A DNA stretch of 64,000 bases from Flagellimonas eckloniae (GTDB lineage: Bacteria > Bacteroidota > Bacteroidia > Flavobacteriales > Flavobacteriaceae): NCBI RefSeq assembly GCF_001413955.1, contig NZ_LCTZ01000002.1, positions 744,001-808,000 of the forward strand, read 5' to 3'. How positions within the stretch are numbered: the stretch's first letter is position 1; the number at the start of each line of letters is the position of its first letter. Below the pieces are notes generated by a model that was not told where the DNA came from, did not search any database, and was given only the letters and a program-made list of their open reading frames with translations. The position numbers and the translations under genes are program-made. Below, in pieces: positions 9,113-17,016 of this stretch.

Positions 9113-9137
9113 GGTCTCGACTGCGCTCGACCTGACA
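9113..9137. repeat. Partial dispersed repeat with core GGTCTCGACTGCGCTCGAC
   Basis: The 19 bases at 9113-9131 are identical to the reverse complement of 35789-35807, and they are followed by CTGACAG as in the repeat end. The copy lies in the repressor leader, ending about 12 nt before the ATG at 9149. Confidence 0.6.
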
Positions 9138-9148
9138 GAAAAGAAAGT

Positions 9149-9910
9149 ATGGAGAATGAATTAACCTTAAAGCGTTTTATTGAAATTAGACGGGAATTAG
9201 GCCATACCCAATCCGAGTTTGCCAAGTTATTGGGAATTTCAAATACTACAGCAGATATTGAGCGCGGGCGTACCAAATTATCTGGAAAAGTGGTGTCGGA
9301 GCTGTTACGACAATTTAATATAAATCCACTTTGGTTGTTTGCCGAAAGCGAAGAAAAGCATTTGGAGACTTCCCGTACCAGTGTAATTCCAAAGGTGGTT
9401 ACCGTTGATAGTTCTGAAAATGATAATATGGTATTGGTAAACGTCAAGGCGGCGGCTGGATATCCCCAAAACATTGCTGATACAAGTTGGTATCGTCAAT
9501 TGCCCGCTTTTGATTTGCCTATTCCTGAGTTTCGTAATGCTACATACCGTGGTTTTCAAGTAGAAGGAGACAGTATGTTGCCCAACTTAAAACCGAGTGA
9601 TTGGGTCTTGGCACGGGCAATCGAACATATTGACCACGTAAGTGCCAATAAGATGTATGTGGTGGTGTTACAAGACGCGGTTTTGGTCAAAAAGATTGAA
9701 AAAAAACCAAACTCCAACAATATCACTTTGGTTTCTTTGAACGAAACGTATCCTCCATATGATATAAAGCCTTTTCAAATTCAGGAGATTTGGGAAGTGA
9801 GCAGTAAACTTACCTTTAATGTAGATGCTACAACTGAAACAGGACTATTGCGGCAATTACAACAATCCATGGAAGAGTTAAAGCAGCAAATGGGTCAAGT
9901 AAAAAACTAG
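9149..9910 (+). CDS. XRE-family HTH / S24 (LexA-like) autocleaving repressor
   Basis: The 253-residue protein has an N-terminal XRE helix-turn-helix (LGHTQSEFAKLLGISNTTADIER, residues 18-40) and a C-terminal S24 peptidase-like domain. The self-cleavage site is probably A103-G104 in KAAAGYP, with the nucleophile S142 in GDSMLP and the general base K181 or K182 in VLVKKIEKK. The 39-residue spacing is close to LexA's 37. A C-terminal glutamine-rich coil (RQLQQSMEELKQQM) may aid dimerisation. LexA and CI-like repressors cleave themselves when RecA is activated, which releases their targets. Its own promoter contains operator 3, and the divergent radical-SAM operon carries operator 1, so it probably controls both. 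Direct operator recognition is inferred from position. Confidence 0.88.
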   Translation: MENELTLKRFIEIRRELGHTQSEFAKLLGISNTTADIERGRTKLSGKVVSELLRQFNINPLWLFAESEEKHLETSRTSVIPKVVTVDSSENDNMVLVNVKAAAGYPQNIADTSWYRQLPAFDLPIPEFRNATYRGFQVEGDSMLPNLKPSDWVLARAIEHIDHVSANKMYVVVLQDAVLVKKIEKKPNSNNITLVSLNETYPPYDIKPFQIQEIWEVSSKLTFNVDATTETGLLRQLQQSMEELKQQMGQVKN

Positions 9911-9932
9911 GATACTATTTAGGCAACTAAAT

Positions 9933-10628
9933 CTAATTAAAATTATATCCTTTTACGTTTCCCATGCTCAATTCCAATGGCCCAAGTTTATGGGTTTTTG
10001 GCAAAAAAGCACCGCTTTCCATTACTTGCCAATCTTCCCAAGTGACTTCTAGGCCACCGAGAGGTATTATTTTCACCCACATTTTAAAGCTGCTGGGAAA
10101 CCCATGTGGATTCAACTTCCATAAATAACTATCTCCTGGAGTGGTTCCGCCTTTGGAGTATGAAACCAAAAGTGCTTGCGAACCATCTTCCAACACTACA
10201 ATACTTCTTGTCGTTCCTTTATCAAAAACTTTATAGGGCGCCACCAGCCAAAAAGAATCATTATGGAACATTTTGAGCGCTTTGGTAACCAATTTTTTTT
10301 CTTTTTTCCCATAAATACTTTCGCCTGATTTTGTTACTTTACTTTCGCTGTTATTGGTTAGATTGAGGGTCACTTTGTAGTCGTCCCATTTTACTTCGAC
10401 AATACCTTTTTGCTTGCCCCATTTGTACTGATTGGCGGCATTTCTATAGGACCATTCCAAAAAACGGGTATCCTTGTATTTTTGATAGTTTAGGGCATTC
10501 AGCATTTTATATGCAAGTTGGTCAGCTTGCGGGCCAGAAGTTCCTTGAGGTAACGGTTCATGGATATACCAGAGTATAAGTAAGAAACCCATAACAAAAA
10601 ATCCAATAATTTTTAAAATGCGCTTCAT
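9933..10628 (-). CDS. Membrane-anchored conserved hypothetical protein
   Basis: A single N-terminal membrane segment (residues 4-22, IIGFFVMGFLLILWYIHE) is followed by about 205 residues predicted to be outside the cytoplasm. No catalytic motif is recognised. The frame is open further upstream to 10694, but the ATG at 10626-10628 overlaps the stop of the ATP-grasp gene as ATGA and is immediately followed by the membrane anchor, so it is the likely start. That 4-nt overlap suggests translational coupling with the ATP-grasp gene. The function is unknown. Confidence 0.65.
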   Translation of the reverse strand: MKRILKIIGFFVMGFLLILWYIHEPLPQGTSGPQADQLAYKMLNALNYQKYKDTRFLEWSYRNAANQYKWGKQKGIVEVKWDDYKVTLNLTNNSESKVTKSGESIYGKKEKKLVTKALKMFHNDSFWLVAPYKVFDKGTTRSIVVLEDGSQALLVSYSKGGTTPGDSYLWKLNPHGFPSSFKMWVKIIPLGGLEVTWEDWQVMESGAFLPKTHKLGPLELSMGNVKGYNFN

Positions 10629-11542
10629 GAAAAAAGCTGTTTTTTTATGCTGGATGCCAAAATATTGGCAGCTTCTGGATACAATCTGAACCAAAGTTCA
10701 GGTTCAAAAATCTCAAGTTCGGCCAAGGCTAAATCCCCATCATTGTCCCTAAAAATATCGACCCTCGCATAAATGGGAAGCTCGGGAGCGGCTTTCACAG
10801 TTTGCAGGGCAAAATTGATTTCTTCCAAAGAGGCATCATGTCTCTGTACACTGCCACCAAAATCATCCTGTACCCTGAAATCACCAGGTTTGGCAATTTT
10901 TAGAACAGCATGACTGAACTGTCCGTTAAAAACCATCATGGACAACTCACCCTGGCGAACAATATTCTCTTGAAACTCCTGCAGCATCATAGCTTCATGT
11001 GCAATCAATTCTTGAAAGGTAGCTTCATACTTTTCAATTTCAGATTCATGGAATTTATAGGTATGCCTGGCTCCTCCTGCTATACATGGTTTTAAAACAT
11101 AGTCGGTTGCAACAAAACCATGGATCTCTTTGGCTTTTTTGAAGGACTTTTGCAGAGTGGTCTTTGTTTGTGGTTCAATATATAGCGTTCTTGGGATGTG
11201 CACTCCATTTTCGTTCAGATCTCTCAAGTAGTGCTTATCAATATTCCAGTTTAGGAGCTTTTCGGAATTGATAAATTTGGTCAACGTAGCTGCCTTCTTA
11301 AACCAAGTTGAAAATTGATCATAGCGGTCAAAATAATCCCAAGTGGCCCTAAACAATGCATATTTGGTAGTAGCCCAATCAAACTCAGGGTCGTCCCAGG
11401 ATTTCCGGGCCACTTGAAGCCCTTCTTCCTTCAGGGCATTGGATACCAGTTCATCTTCCAAGAGCACATTTTTCTCATAGACATCTTGTTTACTGGGGTT
11501 TAAATACCTTCTGTCTGTCAGGATTACAACATCGTATGTCAT
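10625..11542 (-). CDS. ATP-grasp domain protein
   Basis: A 305-residue cytosolic protein with ATP-grasp features: a lysine-containing strand DYVLKPCIAGGARHTYKF at about residues 151-168, where the glycine-rich loop follows, then MLQEFQENI (adenine-binding strand end). Near the C-terminus there is LPIYARVDIFRDNDGDLALAELEIFEPELW, which carries the metal-binding acidic residues in LAELE and E. It resembles a group of stand-alone glutathione-synthetase-like/RimK-like ligases whose substrates are unknown. ATP-dependent carboxylate-amine ligation is inferred from the fold. It is followed, overlapping, by a membrane-anchored hypothetical protein and preceded 10 nt away by gamma-glutamyltransferase, so all may be co-transcribed. 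Confidence 0.8.
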   Translation of the reverse strand: MTYDVVILTDRRYLNPSKQDVYEKNVLLEDELVSNALKEEGLQVARKSWDDPEFDWATTKYALFRATWDYFDRYDQFSTWFKKAATLTKFINSEKLLNWNIDKHYLRDLNENGVHIPRTLYIEPQTKTTLQKSFKKAKEIHGFVATDYVLKPCIAGGARHTYKFHESEIEKYEATFQELIAHEAMMLQEFQENIVRQGELSMMVFNGQFSHAVLKIAKPGDFRVQDDFGGSVQRHDASLEEINFALQTVKAAPELPIYARVDIFRDNDGDLALAELEIFEPELWFRLYPEAANILASSIKKQLFS

Positions 11543-11552
11543 GCCATTAAAT

Positions 11553-13235
11553 TTAAAACCCTACAGCAGTATCATCACCACGCTTATCTGCTCCACCTTC
11601 CAATTTTCCATCTTCCAAGACACGTATTGCATCTACCTTACCTATAATTCGGGTTCTACCTTCAAGAATTTCATAGCCTTTTTCCTTTAGGTTTGATTTT
11701 AGATCTTCTTCAAAACCTTCGGCCTCAAACATAAGCATATCTGGCAGCCATTGATGGTGAAAGCGGGGTGCGTTTACCGCTTCTTGCATACTTAAGTTAA
11801 ATTCATACACATTAAGAATGGTTTGTGCCACTGCCGTAATAATCGTAGAACCTCCTGGAGTACCTACCACCATATAAAGTTCACCATCTTTCTCAACTAT
11901 TGTGGGAGTCATACTGCTTAGCATGCGTTTTTCAGGAGCAATACTATTGGCTTCGGCTCCAATTAATCCAAACATATTAGGCACACCGGGTTTCGCGCTA
12001 AAGTCATCCATTTCATTGTTCAGAAAAAATCCAAGCTCATCACAGTACAATTTGGACCCATAGGCGCCGTTTAATGTTATGGTAGTGGAAATGGCATTTC
12101 CATCTGCATCAACAATGGAGTAATGAGTGGTTTCGTCACTCTCTGTAATCTCAATATCACCATGTGATACATCTGATGATAATGTTGCCTTTTCAAAAGA
12201 AAAGCCTTCCATTCTTCCTTGGATGTAGTCATCATCTAGTAGGACATCTAGAGGAATGTCCACAAAATCCGGGTCACCAAGAAAATAATTCCGGTCTGCG
12301 TAGGCTCTTCGAGCAGCTTCAACAAAAAGTTGAACCGTTTCAATGGAATTATGTCCATATTTTGAAACGGGATATGGCTCCATCATTTTAAAAATTTGGT
12401 TCATGGTAACCCCACCGCTACTGGGTGGACTCATTGAAATTATCCGTATGTCCCTATAGTCAAAGACTATGGGCACACGCCATTTCGCATCATATTTGGC
12501 CAAATCCTCAACAGTAACAAATCCGCCATTTTGTTGAATAAAAGCCGCTAATTTTTCAGCTATCTCTCCTTTATAAAATCCATCCTTACCCTGTTTTAGA
12601 ATTTTACCCAAGGTTAGGGCTAACTCCGGATATTTAATGGTATCTCCCGGTTTAAAATTCGCAGCATATTTGGTACTATCGCCATTTACTTCGATAAAAC
12701 TTTCTTTTACCCTTTCCAGTCGTGCCGCCTGTTTTTCCGTGACCACTACACCTTTTTTTGCCAGTGCAATAACTGGTTCCAAAATATCCTTCAATGGCAA
12801 TGAACCTAATTTTCTGTGCACCTCCATGGCTCCCGCAACGGTCCCAGGGACTCCAACCGCTGTTGCTCCAACGGTGCTCATGCCAGGAATAACATTACCC
12901 AGGGAATCCAAATACATATCCTTGTGGGCAGACAATGGTGCCTTTTCGCGGTAATCCAGGGCTCCAACCTCTCCATCATTCTTTCGGTAAACCATGAAAC
13001 CTCCGCCACCCAGACTTCCTGCAAATGGATAAGCGGCAGCCAAGGCAAATTCCACACCAACCATAGCATCAAAGGCATTCCCTCCTTTTTTCATAATTTC
13101 CACCCCAATTTTGGAGGCTTCTTCCCTTGCTGATACCACCATGGCTTTTTCCGTAACGAGACCGGTGGGAATGGCAGGTTGTTTTTTACAGTTTAAAAAT
13201 AAAATCAGTGGGACAAAAAGTATCAGTTTTCGCAT
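11553..13235 (-). CDS. ggt: Gamma-glutamyltransferase, lipoprotein form
   Basis: The 560-residue protein is a precursor that cleaves itself into two subunits. The nucleophile is T369, the first Thr of TTHYSIVDADGNA. Other family features are LGGGGFMVYR near residue 75 and SMTPTIVEKDG and GTPGGSTI in the small subunit. It hydrolyses or transfers the gamma-glutamyl group of glutathione and related peptides. The first 16 residues end in a lipobox (LFLNC), so it should be a lipid-anchored envelope enzyme rather than the soluble periplasmic form of E. coli. Its start overlaps the end of the ACP phosphodiesterase gene by 13 bp, and the ATP-grasp gene follows after 10 nt, suggesting a leftward operon. 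Confidence 0.93.
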   Translation of the reverse strand: MRKLILFVPLILFLNCKKQPAIPTGLVTEKAMVVSAREEASKIGVEIMKKGGNAFDAMVGVEFALAAAYPFAGSLGGGGFMVYRKNDGEVGALDYREKAPLSAHKDMYLDSLGNVIPGMSTVGATAVGVPGTVAGAMEVHRKLGSLPLKDILEPVIALAKKGVVVTEKQAARLERVKESFIEVNGDSTKYAANFKPGDTIKYPELALTLGKILKQGKDGFYKGEIAEKLAAFIQQNGGFVTVEDLAKYDAKWRVPIVFDYRDIRIISMSPPSSGGVTMNQIFKMMEPYPVSKYGHNSIETVQLFVEAARRAYADRNYFLGDPDFVDIPLDVLLDDDYIQGRMEGFSFEKATLSSDVSHGDIEITESDETTHYSIVDADGNAISTTITLNGAYGSKLYCDELGFFLNNEMDDFSAKPGVPNMFGLIGAEANSIAPEKRMLSSMTPTIVEKDGELYMVVGTPGGSTIITAVAQTILNVYEFNLSMQEAVNAPRFHHQWLPDMLMFEAEGFEEDLKSNLKEKGYEILEGRTRIIGKVDAIRVLEDGKLEGGADKRGDDTAVGF

Positions 13236-13816
13236 AATAGAGTTAGTTTTTGTTGAGAAAAATCAATTAATTCTTTAAAAAATTCGGTGAATTCATGCTC
13301 AAATGCTGAGTAATGTTCTTCTAAATCCAAAATGGCAAAATTCATTTTGGACTTATTGTTTGTTCGCCTGTTCATGCCATTTAGGACCCTTGAAATCCCA
13401 TCAAGATTAGCATAGCTATACAGCCAATTATCTGCAATCATGTATGGCATGAGTCGTTGAGTACCTAAAGGAAGGATTTCATAGTTGTCTTCAAGTAAAT
13501 CGTAAAAGTTTTCGACATAAACTTGTAAAGGCACTTCGGAATACGTTGTCCAATTTTTTGCCAAAAAGTGATCGTAGAAAATGTCAACGATTACCCTACT
13601 GTAATGACTATAGTTTTTATGTAGCCTTTTACTGCTTTGTTTGGCAATAGGGTGGGAGTCAGTGAAGGTGTCTATTTCCCGATGTAGTAAAATTCCTTTT
13701 TGGATTTTTTCAGGAAAATGTTTGAACTTATTCCCACGTATGTGATCTGCAAAGAAATTTCCAAGGGTTATTTCTTTGTCATCAAAGGATAAATAGATAT
13801 GGGCAAGAAAGTTCAT
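13223..13816 (-). CDS. Acyl carrier protein phosphodiesterase (AcpH-like, DUF479)
   Basis: The 197-residue protein starts MNFLAHIYLSF and has GNFFADHIRGN at about residues 20-30 and GILLHREIDTFTDSHP at about 41-56. These histidine and aspartate residues match the HD-like metal site of AcpH, which removes 4'-phosphopantetheine from holo-ACP. No signal peptide; cytosolic. It precedes ggt with a 13-bp overlap, although a functional link between the two is not obvious. Confidence 0.88.
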   Translation of the reverse strand: MNFLAHIYLSFDDKEITLGNFFADHIRGNKFKHFPEKIQKGILLHREIDTFTDSHPIAKQSSKRLHKNYSHYSRVIVDIFYDHFLAKNWTTYSEVPLQVYVENFYDLLEDNYEILPLGTQRLMPYMIADNWLYSYANLDGISRVLNGMNRRTNNKSKMNFAILDLEEHYSAFEHEFTEFFKELIDFSQQKLTLLCEN

Positions 13817-13879
13817 AGCGTTAAATTTCTTTTCCAGTGAAATTTACAAATTCAGAACATGGAAAATGGAATAGCCGTT

Positions 13880-13887
13880 TATATTTG
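13880..13887 (+). promoter_or_regulatory. -7 box TATATTTG for glmM
   Basis: An exact TAnnTTTG match 21 nt before the glmM start codon. No TTTG is present 18-20 bp upstream. Confidence 0.55.
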
Positions 13888-13908
13888 CAAAAACTTTTTT
13901 AACAATTT

Positions 13909-15297
13909 ATGACACTGATTAAATCAATTTCTGGAATTCGTGGAACCATAGGAGGGGCTACAAATGATAATCTTACACCTATAGATGCTGTGAAATTTGC
14001 CGCTGCATACGGTACTTGGCTAAAAGATTATTCAGGAAAACAAGAGTTAACGGTTGTCATTGGTCGCGATGCGCGCTTATCTGGTGAAATGATTCAGAAT
14101 TTGGTGGTTTCTACCTTAGTAGGTCTTGGGATTGATGTAGTAGACTTGGGGTTATCCACAACACCAACGGTTGAAATTGCAGTTCCATTGGAGAAAGCTG
14201 ATGGTGGAATAATTTTAACCGCCAGTCATAACCCCAAACAATGGAATGCGCTTAAATTATTGAATGAGCGTGGGGAGTTTCTGGATGCGGAACAAGGCGC
14301 TATTATTTTAGAGCTGGCCGAAAAAGAAGATTTTGATTTTGCCAAAGTGGATGATTTGGGGAAAATCACTAAAAATGATTCCTATATAGATGTTCATATC
14401 GATGAAGTTTTGAATCTTTCCCTAGTTGATAAAGAAACTATCAAAAAAGCTGGTTTTAAGGTAGTGGTTGACGGTGTTAATTCTACAGGTGGAATAGCTA
14501 TTCCAAAACTGTTGGAGGAACTTGGGGTAGAAGTGGTAAAGTTGTATTGTGACCCTACGGGTCATTTTCCGCATAATCCTGAACCGCTCAAAGAGCATTT
14601 AGGAGATATTTGTGAATTGGTCGTGAAAGAGAATGCCGATTTTGGTATTGTTGTGGATCCAGATGTGGATCGTCTTGCATTTATTAGCAATGATGGGGAA
14701 ATGTTTGGAGAAGAATATACTTTGGTGGCCTGTGCAGATTACGTACTGGGTAAAACCAAGGGAAACACAGTTTCTAATTTATCTTCCTCGAGGGCGCTTC
14801 GCGATGTTACGGAAAAACATGGAGGAACCTATGAAGCTGCCGCCGTTGGAGAAGTCAATGTTGTGACCAAAATGAAGGCCAACAATGCAATTATTGGAGG
14901 AGAAGGAAACGGTGGAATTATTTATCCGGAAAGTCATTACGGCAGGGATTCTTTGGTAGGTACTGCTTTGTTTTTAATGTTGATGGCAGAAAAAGGCGGA
15001 ACTGTTGCAGAATTGCGAGCAAGTTACCCCAGTTATTTTATGAGTAAAAAGAAAATCCAATTGACCCCAGACTTGGATGTTGATGGAATTCTTGTTGCCA
15101 TGCATGAAAAATACAAGGGCGAAGACGTTAGCACGATAGATGGGGTTAAAATAGATTTTCCAGAGAATTGGGTTCACCTCAGAAAATCGAACACTGAGCC
15201 AATAATTAGAATATATACGGAAGCTAAATCTCAAGCTGAGGCCAACGACTTGGCAGATAAAATTATTGGAGAAATCAAAGAAATCGCTGGTATCTAA
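13909..15297 (+). CDS. glmM: Phosphoglucosamine mutase
   Basis: It converts glucosamine-6-phosphate to glucosamine-1-phosphate for peptidoglycan and lipid A precursors. The 462-residue protein starts SISGIRGTIGG and carries the phosphoserine loop TASHNPKQWNALK at about residues 104-116. The metal-binding loop is DPDVDRLAF, the sugar-binding loop is GEGNGGIIYP, and the phosphate-binding loop near the end is RKSNTEPIIRIY. The SHNP loop followed by QWNALK, together with the substrate loop GEGNGG, fits the bacteroidal glmM/phosphomannomutase group, so a phosphomannomutase role cannot be fully excluded. It is monocistronic, with a convergent acyltransferase gene 21 nt downstream. Confidence 0.88.
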   Translation: MTLIKSISGIRGTIGGATNDNLTPIDAVKFAAAYGTWLKDYSGKQELTVVIGRDARLSGEMIQNLVVSTLVGLGIDVVDLGLSTTPTVEIAVPLEKADGGIILTASHNPKQWNALKLLNERGEFLDAEQGAIILELAEKEDFDFAKVDDLGKITKNDSYIDVHIDEVLNLSLVDKETIKKAGFKVVVDGVNSTGGIAIPKLLEELGVEVVKLYCDPTGHFPHNPEPLKEHLGDICELVVKENADFGIVVDPDVDRLAFISNDGEMFGEEYTLVACADYVLGKTKGNTVSNLSSSRALRDVTEKHGGTYEAAAVGEVNVVTKMKANNAIIGGEGNGGIIYPESHYGRDSLVGTALFLMLMAEKGGTVAELRASYPSYFMSKKKIQLTPDLDVDGILVAMHEKYKGEDVSTIDGVKIDFPENWVHLRKSNTEPIIRIYTEAKSQAEANDLADKIIGEIKEIAGI

Positions 15298-15318
15298 TAA
15301 TACCTTAGATTAAATATT

Positions 15319-16242
15319 TCATACATCTTTTTGCGAAGTAATCGCATTGGCAGTTAAATACTCTTTTGGAACTTTATCTCTGTGCTTCCAGCGTTTATGG
15401 GTCCAAAAGTAGAATTCAGGAGCTTCTAGAATTGATTTTTCAGTTTCTTTTAAAAAAGCTTCAGTAATTTCATAGGAGACGGATTTTTCAACATTTTCCA
15501 CTAAAGGTTTAAAAGTTGCTTGATAGTAACCTCTACCTACTTTTTTTACCTTTAAGTACAGTGGGGTCAGATTGTGTTTTTTGCACAGTTCTTCCCCTCC
15601 CACATGAACAGGAACTGTAATGCCCATAAATTTGGTCCAGTGTTTTGCTTTGAAATGCATGGGAGATTGATCGCTTACAATCCCAACAGTAAACAAAGTG
15701 CCATTTTTGGTTAGATTGGAAATTATTTTGCGGGAATCAAAGGTTGGAATAAGTGTTGTTCCATATTTGCTGCGAATATCCCGTACCAATTTATCAAAAT
15801 ACTTATTTTGGACACGTTGGTAAATAGCATATCCTTCAGATGTAACATGCTTATTAAGGGAAAAAACCCATTCCCAGCTAGCATAATGGGGCATCATTAC
15901 GATAATACTTTTTTTTTGGTGCTCCAAGTCCAAGGCTTCTTCAATATTGGTAAAGTAGTATCTCTTTTGAATCTGGGCATCCGTTATGCCCAACGTCTTT
16001 ATCATTTCCAAAAACATATCACAAAGATGTTTGAAGAATTTCTTTTCTATTTCCAAGCGTTCTGAACTTGATTTTTCTGGGAAAACCAATTCCAGATTGT
16101 CGCGCACTACTTTTTTACGGTAACCAACAACATGGTACAGCAATTGGTATACGCCATCAGAGAGTAAATAAAGTACTCTAAATGGGAGCCTGGAAATTAA
16201 CCAGAGAAGCGGATAAACGAGGATAAAAACGGCTAATTGCAT
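15319..16242 (-). CDS. Lysophospholipid / lipid A acyltransferase family protein
   Basis: About 307 residues with an N-terminal membrane anchor (LAVFILVYPLLWLISRLPF) and the LpxL/HtrB-type catalytic HX4E motif in MPHYASWEW (H at about residue 120). The segment VGIVSDQSP follows, as in lauroyl/myristoyl acyltransferases acting on lipid A at the inner membrane. The frame can be opened at a TTG at 16260, but that TTG lies inside the minus-strand -7 box TATATTTG, so the ATG at 16240-16242 is chosen. It may instead act on ornithine or other lipids typical of Bacteroidota. Confidence 0.85.
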   Translation of the reverse strand: MQLAVFILVYPLLWLISRLPFRVLYLLSDGVYQLLYHVVGYRKKVVRDNLELVFPEKSSSERLEIEKKFFKHLCDMFLEMIKTLGITDAQIQKRYYFTNIEEALDLEHQKKSIIVMMPHYASWEWVFSLNKHVTSEGYAIYQRVQNKYFDKLVRDIRSKYGTTLIPTFDSRKIISNLTKNGTLFTVGIVSDQSPMHFKAKHWTKFMGITVPVHVGGEELCKKHNLTPLYLKVKKVGRGYYQATFKPLVENVEKSVSYEITEAFLKETEKSILEAPEFYFWTHKRWKHRDKVPKEYLTANAITSQKDV

Positions 16243-16257
16243 AGATAATTCTTGAGG

Positions 16258-16275
16258 CAAATATAGCTATATTTG
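16258..16275. promoter_or_regulatory. Back-to-back -7 boxes forming an 18-bp palindrome
   Basis: CAAATATA (16258-16265) and TATATTTG (16268-16275), separated by GC, give one exact TAnnTTTG box on each strand. They serve the acyltransferase (ATG 16242) and the rhomboid (ATG 16295). Neither has a TTTG at the usual -33 distance. Confidence 0.65.
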
Positions 16276-16294
16276 TCTCTAATTTTATCAGCAT

Positions 16295-16945
16295 ATGTAC
16301 AATTTGCATGCGGCTACCATTGCAATTATCGCCGCCAATATTATAGTGTCTTTAAGAGGATTTAGCGATACCGTTTTTTTTGACAGATATAAGTTTAGCA
16401 TTGGAAGTATTAAGGCAGGGCAAAAGGAAAGAACAGTCACCTCTGGGTTTTTACATGTGGATATTTCCCATCTGTTTTTTAACATGTTTACACTATATTT
16501 TTTTGCAGATGTAGTCATCAATTGGTTTGGTGCGACAAAGTTCTTGATTATTTATTTTATTAGTTTGATAGGGGGTAGCCTGTTGGCCCTTTTTTTTCAT
16601 AAAGATGAACCGTACTATAGTGCTGTTGGTGCAAGTGGCGCAGTCACCGGAATTTTGTATGCAGCAATTTTACTCAACCCAAATATGCAATTAGGAATTA
16701 TGTTCATTCCTATACCATTGCCGGCCTATGTTTTAGGAATAGCATATCTGCTCTATTCCATTTATGGTATGAAAAGCAGACTTGGAAATATTGGTCATAC
16801 AGCGCATTTTGGAGGTGCAATAGGGGGGTATGTAACTACACTTGTACTTAGGCCGGAACTTTTGGTGACGGATACCTTAATAGTCGTTCTATTGGCGCTT
16901 CCCATATTGATTCTCTTTGTTCTAGAAAAAATGGGAAAAATATAG
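16295..16945 (+). CDS. Rhomboid-family intramembrane serine protease
   Basis: A 216-residue, six-helix membrane protein. The catalytic dyad is S114 in GASGAVTG and H171 in AHFGGAIGG; N63 in SHLFFNMF provides the oxyanion-site asparagine. Rhomboids cleave single-pass membrane proteins within or near the bilayer; the natural substrate here is unknown. It has its own promoter facing that of the acyltransferase and is followed by a hairpin terminator. Confidence 0.93.
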   Translation: MYNLHAATIAIIAANIIVSLRGFSDTVFFDRYKFSIGSIKAGQKERTVTSGFLHVDISHLFFNMFTLYFFADVVINWFGATKFLIIYFISLIGGSLLALFFHKDEPYYSAVGASGAVTGILYAAILLNPNMQLGIMFIPIPLPAYVLGIAYLLYSIYGMKSRLGNIGHTAHFGGAIGGYVTTLVLRPELLVTDTLIVVLLALPILILFVLEKMGKI

Positions 16946-16967
16946 ATTCTATTTTTTAGAAATAAAA

Positions 16968-16995
16968 AAAGCCCAAGGGTTAAGTCTTGAGCTTT
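16968..16995. terminator. Bidirectional hairpin terminator between rhomboid and TlpA-like genes
   Basis: AAAGCCCAAG (16968-16977) pairs with CTTGAGCTTT (16986-16995) with one mismatch and an 8-nt loop. A-runs on one side and T-rich sequence on the other suit the convergent genes. Confidence 0.7.
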
Positions 16996-17016
16996 CAACG
17001 TTGATTTTTATAAACC

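Noticed and set aside
16243..16260. TTG start of the acyltransferase
   Set aside because: The TTG is part of the minus-strand -7 box TATATTTG, so it cannot be in the mRNA.
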